The notes under the pieces were generated by a model. That model searched no databases, was not told the DNA's origin, and was given only the letters and a program-made list of their open reading frames with translations. From Cristatella mucedo (lineage: Eukaryota > Bryozoa > Phylactolaemata > Cristatellidae), in contig WPIO01000041.1 of NCBI GenBank assembly GCA_009760855.2, forward strand, positions 2,209,501 through 2,273,500: a DNA stretch of 64,000 nucleotides, read 5' to 3'. Each line of letters begins with the position of its first letter. Positions within the stretch are counted from its first letter, which is position 1. Below, in pieces: positions 11,219-20,343 of the stretch. The translations under genes and the position numbers were made by a program.

Positions 11219-11744
11219 TCACTTGATAAAGCGCCCTCAGAGAACTTAATCTCTCTCTGGGCGCTTTACATTTGCTGTAAAGTGAAATGCAATTGATGGA
11301 GCCAAAGAATGAAGTGACCTAAAAGTGAGCGACAAAACCTTGAAGTCGATTCGTTGCTTGACTGGTAGCCAGTGCAGGACGGCGAGAAGTGGTGTGATGT
11401 GGAAACTGCGTCGTTCACGACAGACAAGCCTAGCTGCAGAGTTTTGCACGAGCTGTAATCACCTGATTGCACATGCCTGTAGGTTAGCATGCAGTGAATC
11501 ACAGAAGTCAAGACGGAATGTCACAAATGCATGGACCAATTTAGACGTGGTATCCTTATCTAAACAAGCCCGAATTTTAGCAATGTTATGTAGCTGAAAG
11601 TAGGCAGATTTGACCGTGGAGCTGATGTGGTCGTCTAACGAGAGGTCACCTTGGAACACGTCACCTAGATTTCGAGCTGATTCAACAGGAGGTATGCTGG
11701 CAGAGCCAATTTTGAGCGTCAGCCTTTCCAATTTCTAAATCAAA
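10708..11744 (-). mobile_element. LINE A copy split by a LINE A tail-only insertion
   Basis: The 3' end is at about 10708-10800 (ATT-type end, hairpin). The 3' UTR and C-terminus run to 11179. An extra 117-bp piece occupies 11180-11296, and the same LINE continues at 11297 exactly where it left off (GATAGGCT | GGAGCC in intact copies). The right part holds frames at 11246-11449 (QNSAARLVCRERRSFHITPL) and 11459-11731 (LDDHISSTVKSAYFQLHNIA). Upstream RT is missing, so this is a 5'-truncated copy ending near 11744. Confidence 0.88.
11180..11296 (-). mobile_element. LINE A tail-only insertion nested in LINE A
   Basis: The segment comprises about 38 bp of (AAT)n and then the complement of the LINE A hairpin and a short stretch of 3' UTR ending GCAATTGA. 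It has no coding part. It sits in the same orientation as its host element and interrupts it cleanly. At most one base looks duplicated at the target. Confidence 0.85.
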
Positions 11745-12497
11745 TTTATCAAAAAGTATCGCATAGTCATCAAGCGTTCGGATGTGCAGACAAGGTATTC
11801 AAGGGATAAATGAGAAGCTTTGTGTTGACTGCTCTGAGACTTGTGCCAGTATGTAAGATTAAATGTGTAATAATCACAAAGGCATACTTATTATTATTAT
11901 AATTATTATACATGATTGAATTACTACTTAATTAAACTTAATTTTCATTATTCAAATTTTGTACTAAGTCAAATATGCTGTATATGGATTTCTTCTTTGA
12001 GCGGCATGTCTGTGGAATAGACATAGTTGGACGTAATTGATTATTCAGGTACTTTAAATTATCTGCAAACATGCATGGTTTGTAGTGTCGACCTTGCAAT
12101 CCTTTCAGTCATGTTGATTCAGCAACTGGTCGGCCCCGTTTTAAAGCTTTGTAATCCGAGCAGCCGTAGAGATTCAGCCCAGAATCCGAGCAACCAACGA
12201 AGGAGCCGAAGGAAATCAAATTTCAATGACGCAGCATGCCAGGAAGTGAATTCTCCGTGTTAAAATGCTGCTCAATCTGTACGCTAATCACATCCCCACT
12301 AAGGAGATTTCTAGATTTTTCGGCAAGACTTTGCTAATATGACCTAGTTGGATCCCGCCTTAAAAAATATTGACTTACTCTGAGCTTGCTGCTATAAGTG
12401 AAGGGTCCGCGCTGCCAGCGTGGTCTCTGCGTATGCTCAAGCAGTGTTCGTAGGCAGCAGTACCAATCGGTGCCATGTGAGAGTAGAATAGCGAGAT
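11745..12497. other. Unassigned sequence
   Basis: AT-rich left half (11890-11960), then ordinary sequence. No repeat family or strong frame seen. Confidence 0.3.
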
Positions 12498-12547
12498 CTG
12501 TCATGATCTGCCGTGACCTGCCATGACCTGCCGTGACCTGCCGCGAT
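12498..12547. repeat. 10-bp tandem repeat, CTGCCGTGAC
   Basis: Five consecutive 10-bp units: CTGTCATGAT, CTGCCGTGAC, CTGCCATGAC, CTGCCGTGAC, CTGCCGCGAT. Confidence 0.85.
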
Positions 12548-13396
12548 GGAAGGAAAAGGAGGTCCCTCCGAGCAGGGGTCCACGAGGCTCTCTAATGCTG
12601 CTTGGAAACGGTTTGTACATCCGACACTGACTTCTCAGCTTTAGCGGCAAAGCATAAGCGGGTTGTTGCAGCATAAACTGCCGGTCTTGCGTGCGAAATC
12701 GCAGTACTCGAGGGTGGAGAGCTGAAGGCGGCTGAAGGGATCGGCTCGAAGGCCGGTAGCCATGCGCTTCTTTTGTAATCCGTAATCTCGCTCGCACTCC
12801 GGCTGACATATGGAAGCCGCAATCAGAGCTCCGCGATCTAAACGTTTAATTGCAATAATTCAGGCGGCAGCACTCGGCCATCGTCGGCTGCGGCATGCAG
12901 CTCCCTGACTCTGCCTGTGTTTGGCTGCCGGCTTATGGCTCATTAATGTGCCAGCTTGTGATCTATTTCTGAGCTTCATTATTGCAAATACAGAAGCTCT
13001 CACTGCTTAGTGATCCAAAGAGGGTGTATTCTGCCGTAATAGTACCCGCGGAGTTAATTGACGCCTTAGCCTCCTAAGGGCCTTCATTAGCTCGTGCTAG
13101 CACAAAAAGTCAGCAGCTTTGCAGCTCGCTGCTGCCGTTCTTTCGTTTTCTGCAGGCTATCCATCCATCGCTGCAGGAATTCCTTGACCTTGCTGCAACC
13201 GTCTTGGCACCTTGCTGCTGCGAACTCTTTTCATCGCTGCAGCCCATTCATTCCCTCACTGCAGACCTCTTGCCGCAGGAACAACTTGCCAAGCGGAACC
13301 GCGGAAGAATAATCCCGCTCTACTAACTCGTCAGACAGTGAGAGATCTGTCTCGAGAGAACGAGGCCTGCACTAACGGACGGAACGCCTGCAGCGA
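12548..13396. other. Unassigned, moderately GC-rich sequence
   Basis: GC content is higher than its surroundings. At 13095-13280 the string GCTGCAG or TCGCTGCAG recurs at irregular intervals. Short frames occur on both strands, but none has a recognisable domain. Confidence 0.3.
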
Positions 13397-14196
13397 CAAT
13401 AATAATTAAAATAATGCACTTGATAAAGCGCCCTCAGAGAACTTAATCTCTCTCTAGGCGCTTTACATTTGCTGCAAATGGAAATGCAGTTGAATGGTGA
13501 GTAATATCATGCATGATAAACAAACAAAATGAATAACATGGTTAGGGTTGACATGCACAGTGTCAGCACGCATAAGCACATCAAGGACGAATCACTGGGA
13601 CCCACTAAATGCTGTCCTAAATAGGTGTTTTTAAGTTTCTTTTAAATGTGGTCAGGCCAGGGGATGTTATGACGCAGGTCGGGAGGAAGTTCCAGGCTTT
13701 GGGAGCATATGAACTAAATGCACGGTCTCCAAAGGATTTAAGGTTTGTATGAGGTATTTCTAGACTGTTGAATTCCGAAAAGCGGGTGGTACGATGCTTG
13801 GCCTGATGGGGGAGTAGATTTGAGAGATAGGCTGGCGCCAAAGAATGAAGGGACCTAAAAGTGAGCGACAAAACCTTAAAGTCAATCTGTTGCTTGACTG
13901 GTAGCCACTGCAGGTCGGCGAGAAGTGGAGTAATGTGGCAACTGCGACGCTCACGACAGACAAGCCTAGCTGCAGAGTTTTGCACCGGCTGTAATCGCCT
14001 GACTGCACATGCCGGTAGGCCAGCAACCAGTGAGTTACAGAAGTCAAGACGGATTCACAAATGCATGGACCAACTTAAATGTGGTATCCTTATCTAAACA
14101 AGCCCGAATTTTAGCAATGTTATGAAGCTGAAAATAGGCAGATTTGACTGTGGAGCTGATATGGTCGTCTAACGAGGGGTCGCTTTCGAATATGGC
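13397..14196 (-). mobile_element. LINE A copy, C-terminus and tail
   Basis: The 3' tail (AAT-type end, hairpin) is at 13397-13490. A 122-residue frame at 13985-13617 reads QNSAARLVCRERRSCHITPL ... LHSLAPAYLSNLLPHQAKH ... RAFSSYAPKAWNFLPTC. It continues upstream in another frame to the KSAYFQLHNIAKI block and stops near 14196. A short deletion removes about 35 bp of 3' UTR near 13558. It is 5'-truncated and lacks the RT catalytic region. Confidence 0.9.
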
Positions 14197-14640
14197 ACTT
14201 TAAATGAATGGTCTTGTGCCGAGCTGAGCACCAAGTTATGTCGAACGCAAACGCTGGTTGGACAGTGACCCCAGGTGAACCGAGCTCTAGAAAGTTCTAG
14301 ACTACGAATGAATCCTAGCTAGCTATCGGCGGATCCTACTACTGGGTAAGAGTTTTTACCTAACAAATCAGGTATCTGGTTCAAGCCATGCAGCTGTAAA
14401 TTATTTATTGCCCGCGACAATGAAGGTGACTGTCGCTGAGACTATTCTATGGTGATTAAAATGAATGTCGAGTCGTCTTATCTTGAAATTATTTTGTATC
14501 TCAATTGGCTAGCCCATTTATCTAGCAAAGTCGGCTTGAGCGTTTTGAGTGGAAAGTTTCCGAAGCAAATTTAGCTACAGCTGAAGAGGATTATGTGTGT
14601 CGTTGCAGCCGCTATTGGCAGGACGCAAAAAACCGGATGA
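14197..14640. other. Unassigned sequence
   Basis: Nothing recognised. Confidence 0.3.
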
Positions 14641-14802
14641 CAACACGGTTACGAGGTCAGGTAACGTAGCCGCGAAATGAGGCTCACGAAACAAGTTTCC
14701 AATAAGCCCTAGTAGTCATGGCAACACGGTCACGAGGTCACGTAACGTAGCCGCGAAATGAGGCTCGCCGGGCAAGTTTCCAATAAGCCCCAGTAGTCAC
14801 GC
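14641..14802. repeat. 81-bp tandem duplication
   Basis: Two adjacent 81-bp units start CAACACGG at 14641 and 14722 and end AGTAGTCA(T/C)G(G/C). They differ at only a handful of positions, so the duplication looks recent compared with the LINE debris. Confidence 0.9.
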
Positions 14803-15194
14803 AGCCGTCTCGGTGCCAAAGGGCTGAAACCAAGAGCTGAGACAGCGCCTCAACTTTTTTCTCTTGTAACGCTTCTGCTTCCGCAACGCTTTGTGCTCGC
14901 TATTTAGGCTGCTGTATACATTCGGACTTTTCTTTGCCTGTATAATTGCACTGCTGTTCAAACGCTACCGCCCATTCTCTCAGGCTCACCTGCTCATTTC
15001 CGTTGCTGCTGTGCAAAGCCTGGTCCTAGAACTAGACAAGTGAAGAAGAGCGTCTTCACTGCCGTCAAGGCTTCGTGCACGAACCTTGCCTGCCTAGTCC
15101 ACTGTAGCGGCCAAACGTAAGGTACAGCTGCAGACGAGGCTGCCAGCGGTCTTTAGGCAGCTGAAAGCGTGGCTAACCAGTGGGTACCAAAAGA
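14803..15194. other. Unassigned sequence
   Basis: Pyrimidine-rich in part (14840-15000). No feature assigned. Confidence 0.3.
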
Positions 15195-15590
15195 TAACAA
15201 TAATAATAATAATAATAATGCCCTTGATAAAGTGCCCTCAGAGAACTTAATCTCTTTTTCTAGGCGCTTTACATTTGCTGCAAAGTGAAATGCAATTGAA
15301 TGGTAAGTAAAATCATGCTTGAAAAACAAACAAAATGAATAATATGGTTAGCGGTGACATGCACAGGGTCAGCATGCAAATCTGGTTGGTGGCAGCATGC
15401 ACAGTGTCAGCACGCATAAACACATCGAGGACTAATCACAGGGACCCACTAAACGCTGTCCTAAATAGGTGTGTTTTTAAGTTCCTTTTAAATGTGGTCA
15501 GGCCAGAGGACGTTCTGACGCAGGTCGGGAGGGAGTTCCAGGCTTTGGGAGCATACGAACTAAATGCACGGTCTCCAAAGGATTTAAGGC
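15195..15590 (-). mobile_element. LINE A copy, 3' UTR and last 60 codons
   Basis: It runs from the AAT end and hairpin (15195-15290) through the 3' UTR into the end of the ORF (SLKSFGDRAFSSYAPKAWNS, then FKRNLKTHLFRTAFSGSL, stop). The similarity ends abruptly at about 15590, within the LKSFGD codons. The coding part that remains has no stop, which suggests a relatively young copy. Confidence 0.88.
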
Positions 15591-16077
15591 TACTGGTGAC
15601 TCCGCCATTTTGTAGACGTGAATGAGGCAAGCTAAGCTAGACAGTCCCCACCTAGCCGCAGAAAAAGTGGGTCTCGAACTCAGTTCTCTGCTGCGAGAAA
15701 AAGCTCACTGGGAGAAAGCGAGTAAATTAATAGGCTACTGCAACTGCGGTAGCATAGCGATTGCAGGAAAGTATCGGAAAGATTCTACACCAATGGGCTT
15801 GCCGAGTAAGAGAATAAGCAGCCAAGAGTCTTTATTCACCAACATGACGGAGCAGTGGTAATAGCGTAGGCTTCAATAATCGGGACGATTTCAACCGGCT
15901 GCTAGCCTTCCTGCGACTGCTAACGTAAAAAAACGCATGTAGTGTAATTCTATTGTATTATATTCTATCGTATTATATTCTGTAGTGTAATTCATTTTCA
16001 TCTGCACATGCGTGTAAACCTATGAAGCCATGAAGACCAGGCGGCGTTACGATGGAGACTAGCCTAATGTTCACTCG
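15591..16077. other. Unassigned sequence
   Basis: No feature seen. A short duplicated string TTCTATTGTATTATATTCT/TTCTATCGTATTATATTCT lies at 15948-15982. Confidence 0.3.
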
Positions 16078-16150
16078 TGGCCTAAGCAGCTTTCGGCGGG
16101 AAGAAGGTAGCCAGCAGAATTCATTTCAACCGACAAAGAGAAAGTGATTA
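16078..16150 (-). mobile_element. LINE B fragment, degraded
   Basis: GGCCTAAGCAGCTTTCGGC, GGTAGCCAGCAGAATTCAT and ACAAAGAGAAAGTGA match, in order, the complement of the LINE B 3' region. The tail and hairpin are absent. Confidence 0.5.
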
Positions 16151-16227
16151 TTAGCGAAGCTGAGCAGCAGGCGGGCGCTCGAGCAAGTGAGCAGCACGGA
16201 ATGTAACGCAACGTGATTTAAAGTGCA

Positions 16228-16352
16228 ATCAAGGGCAAGGTGAATGCATTTGATGACCGAGGTCGTGGGCTCGAGCGTCGTCGCGGCACGTGAGAAGCGC
16301 CTGAGAAGAGATCGAGCTTTCTCATGGCGCTGTAAGAACGAAGTTAATTTTC
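16228..16352 (+). mobile_element. SINE A, degraded head
   Basis: The match starts near GGCAAGGTGAATGC and continues through the B-box region (GAGGTCGTGGGCTCGAGC) to the tail AGAAGCGCCTGAGAAGAGAT, CATGGCGCTGTAAGAACG. The A-box half is poorly kept. Confidence 0.65.
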
Positions 16353-16689
16353 GTCAAAGTACAATTTATATGTGAACAATAAACGTTAGAAGCAGAGTGC
16401 CTTCGCAACGTACGAGCAGCCGACGGCCGACTTGCGAAAAGTAGCAGCAGACAGATCGAGGCTTATAAGTGGGCGGGGCCTGATTTCACGCAGTCTACTT
16501 TGGTGTAGCCACTGCAGTGTCTCTATTTTTGCACTTAAAAGCCAGCAGGAAGCACTAATTGGGAATGGGCAGAGGGTGCGGGCCGCGCTCTGGTCAGGCA
16601 CAGTAAAGTGCGTATGGCGAGCCGTTTCAAATGCTCTAACTAGCTCCTCTATGCACTGGCGGCCGCTCGACCGAAGTAAGGCGTATTAA
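16353..16689. other. Unassigned sequence with short overlapping frames
   Basis: Frames of 71 and 85 codons overlap on opposite strands at 16386-16689. Neither has a recognisable domain. Confidence 0.25.
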
Positions 16690-16930
16690 GCCATCAGTCA
16701 GTCAGCAGCCACCAGCTGCTGCTGCCGCCGCCTATTAACGGAAGCGGCAGCCAGAGCAGGTGTGCGTCGGAATTAGCAGCTGTTTACATAGTAGCCAAAT
16801 GCCGACCTCGAGAGCCGCAACGCAGCATTTCCGAGGAAGCATACCACAACAGCAGCCGCAGCAGCAGCAGCCGCTACAGCAGGTGCAGCTGCTGCAGCTG
16901 CAGCAGCAGCGGCAGCAGTAGCAGCCACGT
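16690..16930. repeat. CAG/CTG-rich low-complexity sequence
   Basis: Imperfect GCAGCAGCAG and CAGCTGCTGC runs are concentrated at 16690-16735 and 16845-16925. No frame across them can be shown to be coding. Confidence 0.7.
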
Positions 16931-16988
16931 GGTCTGTGGCTTAGCTTGGCTCGCCAGATCGCCCGCCGAGCAGTTTAGGATGTCGCAG

Positions 16989-17047
16989 CGTCAGCCAGAC
17001 CTTGGTCGGGGCGAGCATCTTAACCGCTGGACCAAAACAGCTCGGCA
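16989..17047 (-). mobile_element. SINE A head only
   Basis: About 58 bp matches only the tRNA-like head of SINE A (GTCAGCCAGACCTTGGTCGG, CTTAACCGCTGGACC, AGCTCGGCA in complement). The tail is missing. Confidence 0.65.
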
Positions 17048-17494
17048 ACAAGGGCATAATTTATGCTTGTTTGTGGATGCATAGACAAAGAAAATATATA
17101 AATCCTCGCATGCAAAAATTATCTGCAAAACCTTTCTATAGTAAGTCACAAATTCATAAACTAATATACTAACTATTCTTGAGGACTATACCTGTATGCA
17201 TGTATAGTTTTCACATATGCGGTTCCCACAAAACCGGAACCGTTCTTATGCGTGACGAAGATGATAAAAGCTTCAGTTTGCCGAGGCTCTGGTAAATTTA
17301 TTGAGCAGTCTAGATTTTCAAAGCAAATTTGGCTCGGCAACAGCAAATTTGAAGCTTTTCACTGGTCTGCGCGAGCAAATTAATTTTATCTGTGTGGGCC
17401 TGAGGTAAGATTTGAAATCGGCTGCCATGATAGTAATTTGATTATTTTCTTTCCTCGTAAGAAACGGAGCGTGCAATTGCAGCCCACTGATTTG
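17048..17494. other. Unassigned, AT-rich sequence
   Basis: Nothing recognised. Confidence 0.3.
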
Positions 17495-17596
17495 CAGAGC
17501 TATACTAATCCTATATTAATATTATATAGCTGCATTAGTACGGCTATATATAATGTATGTTGCTGTACTAATCCTATATTAATACTAATCTTATAT
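17495..17596. repeat. AT-rich direct repeat
   Basis: The string TACTAATCCTATATTAAT occurs at about 17503 and 17568, with similar ACTAATCTTATATTA after it. This sits directly beside the AAT end of the next LINE A. Confidence 0.6.
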
Positions 17597-18396
17597 TATA
17601 ATAATAATAATAATAATATTGTACTTGATAAAGCGCCCTCAGAGAACTTAATCTCTTTCTAGGCGCTTTACATTTGCTGCAAAGTGATACGCAATAGAAT
17701 AGTAAGTAAAATCATGCTTGAAAAACAAACAAAATGAATAACATGGTTAGGGGTTACATGCACTGGGTCAGCATACAAATGTGGTTAGTGGCAGCATGAA
17801 CAGTGTCAGCACGCATAAGGACATCGAGGACGAATCACAAGGACCCACTAAATGCTGTCCTAAATAGGTATGTTTTTAAGTTTCTTTTAAATGTGGTCAG
17901 GTCAGGGGATGTTCTGATGCAGGTCGGGAGGGAGTTCCAGGCTGTGGGAGCATACGAGCTAAATGCACGGTCTCCAAAGGATTTAAGGTTTGTACGAGGT
18001 ATTTCTAGACTGTTGGATTCCGAAAAGCGAGTGGTACGATGCTTTGCCTGATGGGGTAGTATATCTGAAAGATAGGCTGGAGCCATAGAATGAAGAGACC
18101 TAAAAGTGAGCGACAAAACCTTGAAGTCAATCCGTTGCTTGACTGGTAACCAGTGCAGGTCGGCGAGAAGTGGAGTAATGTGGCAACTGCGACGCTCACG
18201 ACAGACAAGCCTAGCTGCAGAGTTTTGCACCAGCTGCAATCGCCTGATCGCACATGCTGGTAGGCCAGTAAGCAGTGAGTTGCAGAAGTCGAGACGAGAT
18301 GTCACGAATGCATGGACCAACTTGGACGTGGTATCCTTATCTAAACAAGCCCTAATTTTAGCAATGTTATGAAGCTGAAAATAGGCTGATTTGACT
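17597..18396 (-). mobile_element. LINE A copy with the best C-terminal frame
   Basis: This is the cleanest LINE A C-terminus in the window: an uninterrupted 161-residue minus frame from 18320 to 17835. In order it has FVTSRLDFCNSLLTGLPACA, RLQLVQNSAARLVCRERRSC, HITPLLADLHWLPVKQRIDF, LHSMAPAYLSDILPHQAKH, NLKSFGDRAFSSYAP and FKRNLKTYLFRTAFSGSL. This matches the region after the RT catalytic core in L2/CR1 LINEs. The stop is followed by 3' UTR, hairpin (17628-17672) and AAT end. The copy is cut off at about 18396, before the catalytic motifs. Confidence 0.93.
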
Positions 18397-18472
18397 GTAA
18401 TATTAATAATAGTAAATTTGATATAGCGCCCTCAGAGAACTCATTCTCTTTCTGGGCAATTTACATATCCTA
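18397..18472 (-). mobile_element. LINE A tail-only copy
   Basis: It starts directly at the truncated 5' edge of the previous LINE: AAT-like end, then the complement of the hairpin (TATAGCGCCC, AGAGAACTCATTCTCTTTCT, GGGCAATTTACAT). No coding part. About 75 bp long. Confidence 0.75.
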
Positions 18473-18890
18473 CTTGTTGTTACAGTTAGGGACTAATGAC
18501 TGCAATTCAATTTAACTAGTTACTGTTACAGTTAGGGTGACAAGCGCTGCATGACTCGCAGACAAGAGAGTGGTAGAGTGTACGGTAACCATATTGCTGG
18601 TAGGATTACCGTAATACTACTGTTAGTTTGGTTGAGATGCGACCGGCTGTGTTTTAAGTACCCTGAAATCCGAGGACGAACTCAAATTCGCACTAACATT
18701 AACATTTCATATGTATTTATGAGCTATGCAATTATAGCGGCCATCCCACAAGCACGGCGGTTCTTGGGAGTTCTCAAAAATTTCGAAATCGGAAGATATC
18801 AAACGTGCAAAAATTTACTTAACACGCGTTCACTTCTGCACCGGTCGAATAAGCTTTAACGAGTCTATTCAGCAACTGTGCTAGTCTAGT
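18473..18890. other. Unassigned sequence
   Basis: A short repeat GTTACAGTTAGG occurs at about 18479 and 18527. Frames of up to about 100 codons (18551-18859) have no recognisable domain. Confidence 0.3.
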
Positions 18891-18924
18891 CAGACTAGGA
18901 GCAGGGGCATACTTCGCCAGCTCT

Positions 18925-19055
18925 CCAAATCGACCCGTGGCCCGGACCCGCCTAGGCGGCTCAGGGCCTAGGCCTTCTGGCCTGGCATAAGAAAATTTAT
19001 GGGCCAAGGCAAATTTGCAGCCTAGATGCGGCCTAGCCTGGCCTAGGCGTGGCTG
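18925..19055. repeat. Clustered GGCCTAGGC-type palindromes
   Basis: CCTAGGC, GGCCTAGGCC and GGCCTAGCCTGGCCTAGGCG recur several times within about 120 bp. The function is unknown. Confidence 0.5.
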
Positions 19056-19771
19056 CGCGCCTGACCAGGAAGTCTGTAGGTAGATCTACTTTGCAGAGGT
19101 CGGACAGTGTACTAATCCATATTTTTTCGGTCGGTTTCTATTGCGGGCAATAAGGACCGGTTACTGAGATGTTGTTTTTGAAATCGAATGTGTTGTTACT
19201 TCTGGAGTGAATCCTGACAGGGTACCGATCTTTTGAAGCGAGCAAGAATATAAAGCACAATCTGAGTACCCAGGCAGAGTGACGATATTTCGTACTAAAC
19301 AAAACTAAATAATTTGACACGGCTGCGGTTAAAACAATAAAGAGCAACTGTAAGAATGATGCTGGAACCTATGGCCGTGATTAGGTCAAAATATGCTCAC
19401 CACAATCTGTGAGAGGATCAAAGGCAGTCTCTTGTAGACCAGGATTGTAAGTTGCACACTTCACTGCCCGTAGAGAAAAGCATCTGCGGTAAATGTTTTC
19501 ACTGCAAAAAGCTAGGCAGCTGAGGACATTCTTGACTTTGGGCTGAGGTGCAATAATACATTGGAGTCATTTTAGATACGAATAACTCTTTAGCGACGCT
19601 ATAGATAGAACGCATCGAAAAATCCGATGTTAATCAGATGGCCGCCCCCTCAAAAGATCAGCTGCCTGCGAACGGGCGGCTAACAGTTTCAGAATTCTAT
19701 TGAAAACAGTTGCACTTTCCTCATGGGAAATTGTGCTACCGCACACACGCACGAACGCACGCACGAAAAAA
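19056..19771. other. Unassigned sequence
   Basis: Nothing recognised. A short CACG/CGCA-rich run precedes the SINE at 19740-19766. Confidence 0.3.
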
Positions 19772-19937
19772 ATATTATCTGATTTAACAGACTATTTTTG
19801 TATAGCGGTAGAAAAGCCTTTACGGCTATCGCCACCGCTCGCAGTGGCGTGAAAGGATCGCCCACCGCAGGATTGGAACCCACGACCTCGGGGCTGAGGT
19901 CGTGAAAAGCAACCGCCTTACCCAGTGAGCCATTACG
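19772..19937 (-). mobile_element. SINE B (tRNA-derived)
   Basis: On the minus strand it starts with a tRNA-like head: A-box-like TGGCTCACTGGGTAAGG, a stretch reading TTGCTTTTCACGACCTCAGC, and a B box GTGGGTTCCAATCCTG. A GC-rich hairpin follows (CGCCACTGCGAGCGGTGGCG), then AAAGGCTTTTCTACCGC, TATACAAAAATAGTC and TAAATCAGATAAT. It shares neither head nor tail with SINE A. Two more copies lie at 48540-48705 and 63222-63385. Confidence 0.85.
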
Positions 19938-20201
19938 AACAGAAAGTCAAGCAAATTTAACGAGGGATATGTGCAAGCGTTTGAGTCAAATCAGGGCGAA
20001 AATACCGGAATTAAGTCCCTCATTTGGGTGAGACTAACCACATAATACCTCAAGAATAAAGGCTGCATTGTGAGTCACATCAAGTGAGTGAGTAAATAAA
20101 CAATCAACGGGTGCAGGATTCACTCAATCCACACGCAATCGACGGGTAGTAGGTATGGGCTCTGGTTTTACTCCTCACTTAAGCTATTTCGATCGTTGTC
20201 T

Positions 20202-20343
20202 TGTATAATTCATTTGTGTAGCGCCCTAAGAGAACTAAATCTCTATTCAGGCGCTTCGCATATGCCTCGGGGCTCCAGCCCACGACCTCAGTCAGACCAT
20301 GGTCGGGGCGAGCACCTTGACCGCTGGACCGAACCAGCTCGGA
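20202..20343 (-). mobile_element. SINE A, well preserved
   Basis: The head contains TGGTTCGGTCCAGCGG-type A-box sequence and GAGGTCGTGGGCTGGAGCCC. The tail contains GCGAAGCGCC, the inner stem AGAGATTTAGTTCTCT and AGGGCGCTACACAAATG. The stem AGCGCC/GGCGCT is intact and matches the LINE A terminal hairpin. Confidence 0.87.

Noticed and set aside
12421-12822. Host gene in overlapping minus frames of 102 and 76 codons
   Set aside because: The two frames overlap each other in GC-rich DNA and cover the 10-bp tandem repeat; no domain seen.
18005-18372. Frames antisense to or out of frame with LINE A, for example 18005-18253 (-) and 18106-18372 (+)
   Set aside because: They recur at every LINE A copy as shadows of the real C-terminal frame and have no independent support.
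20260-20343. A tRNA gene on the minus strand
   Set aside because: It is the head of SINE A, present about ten times in the window with a common tail.
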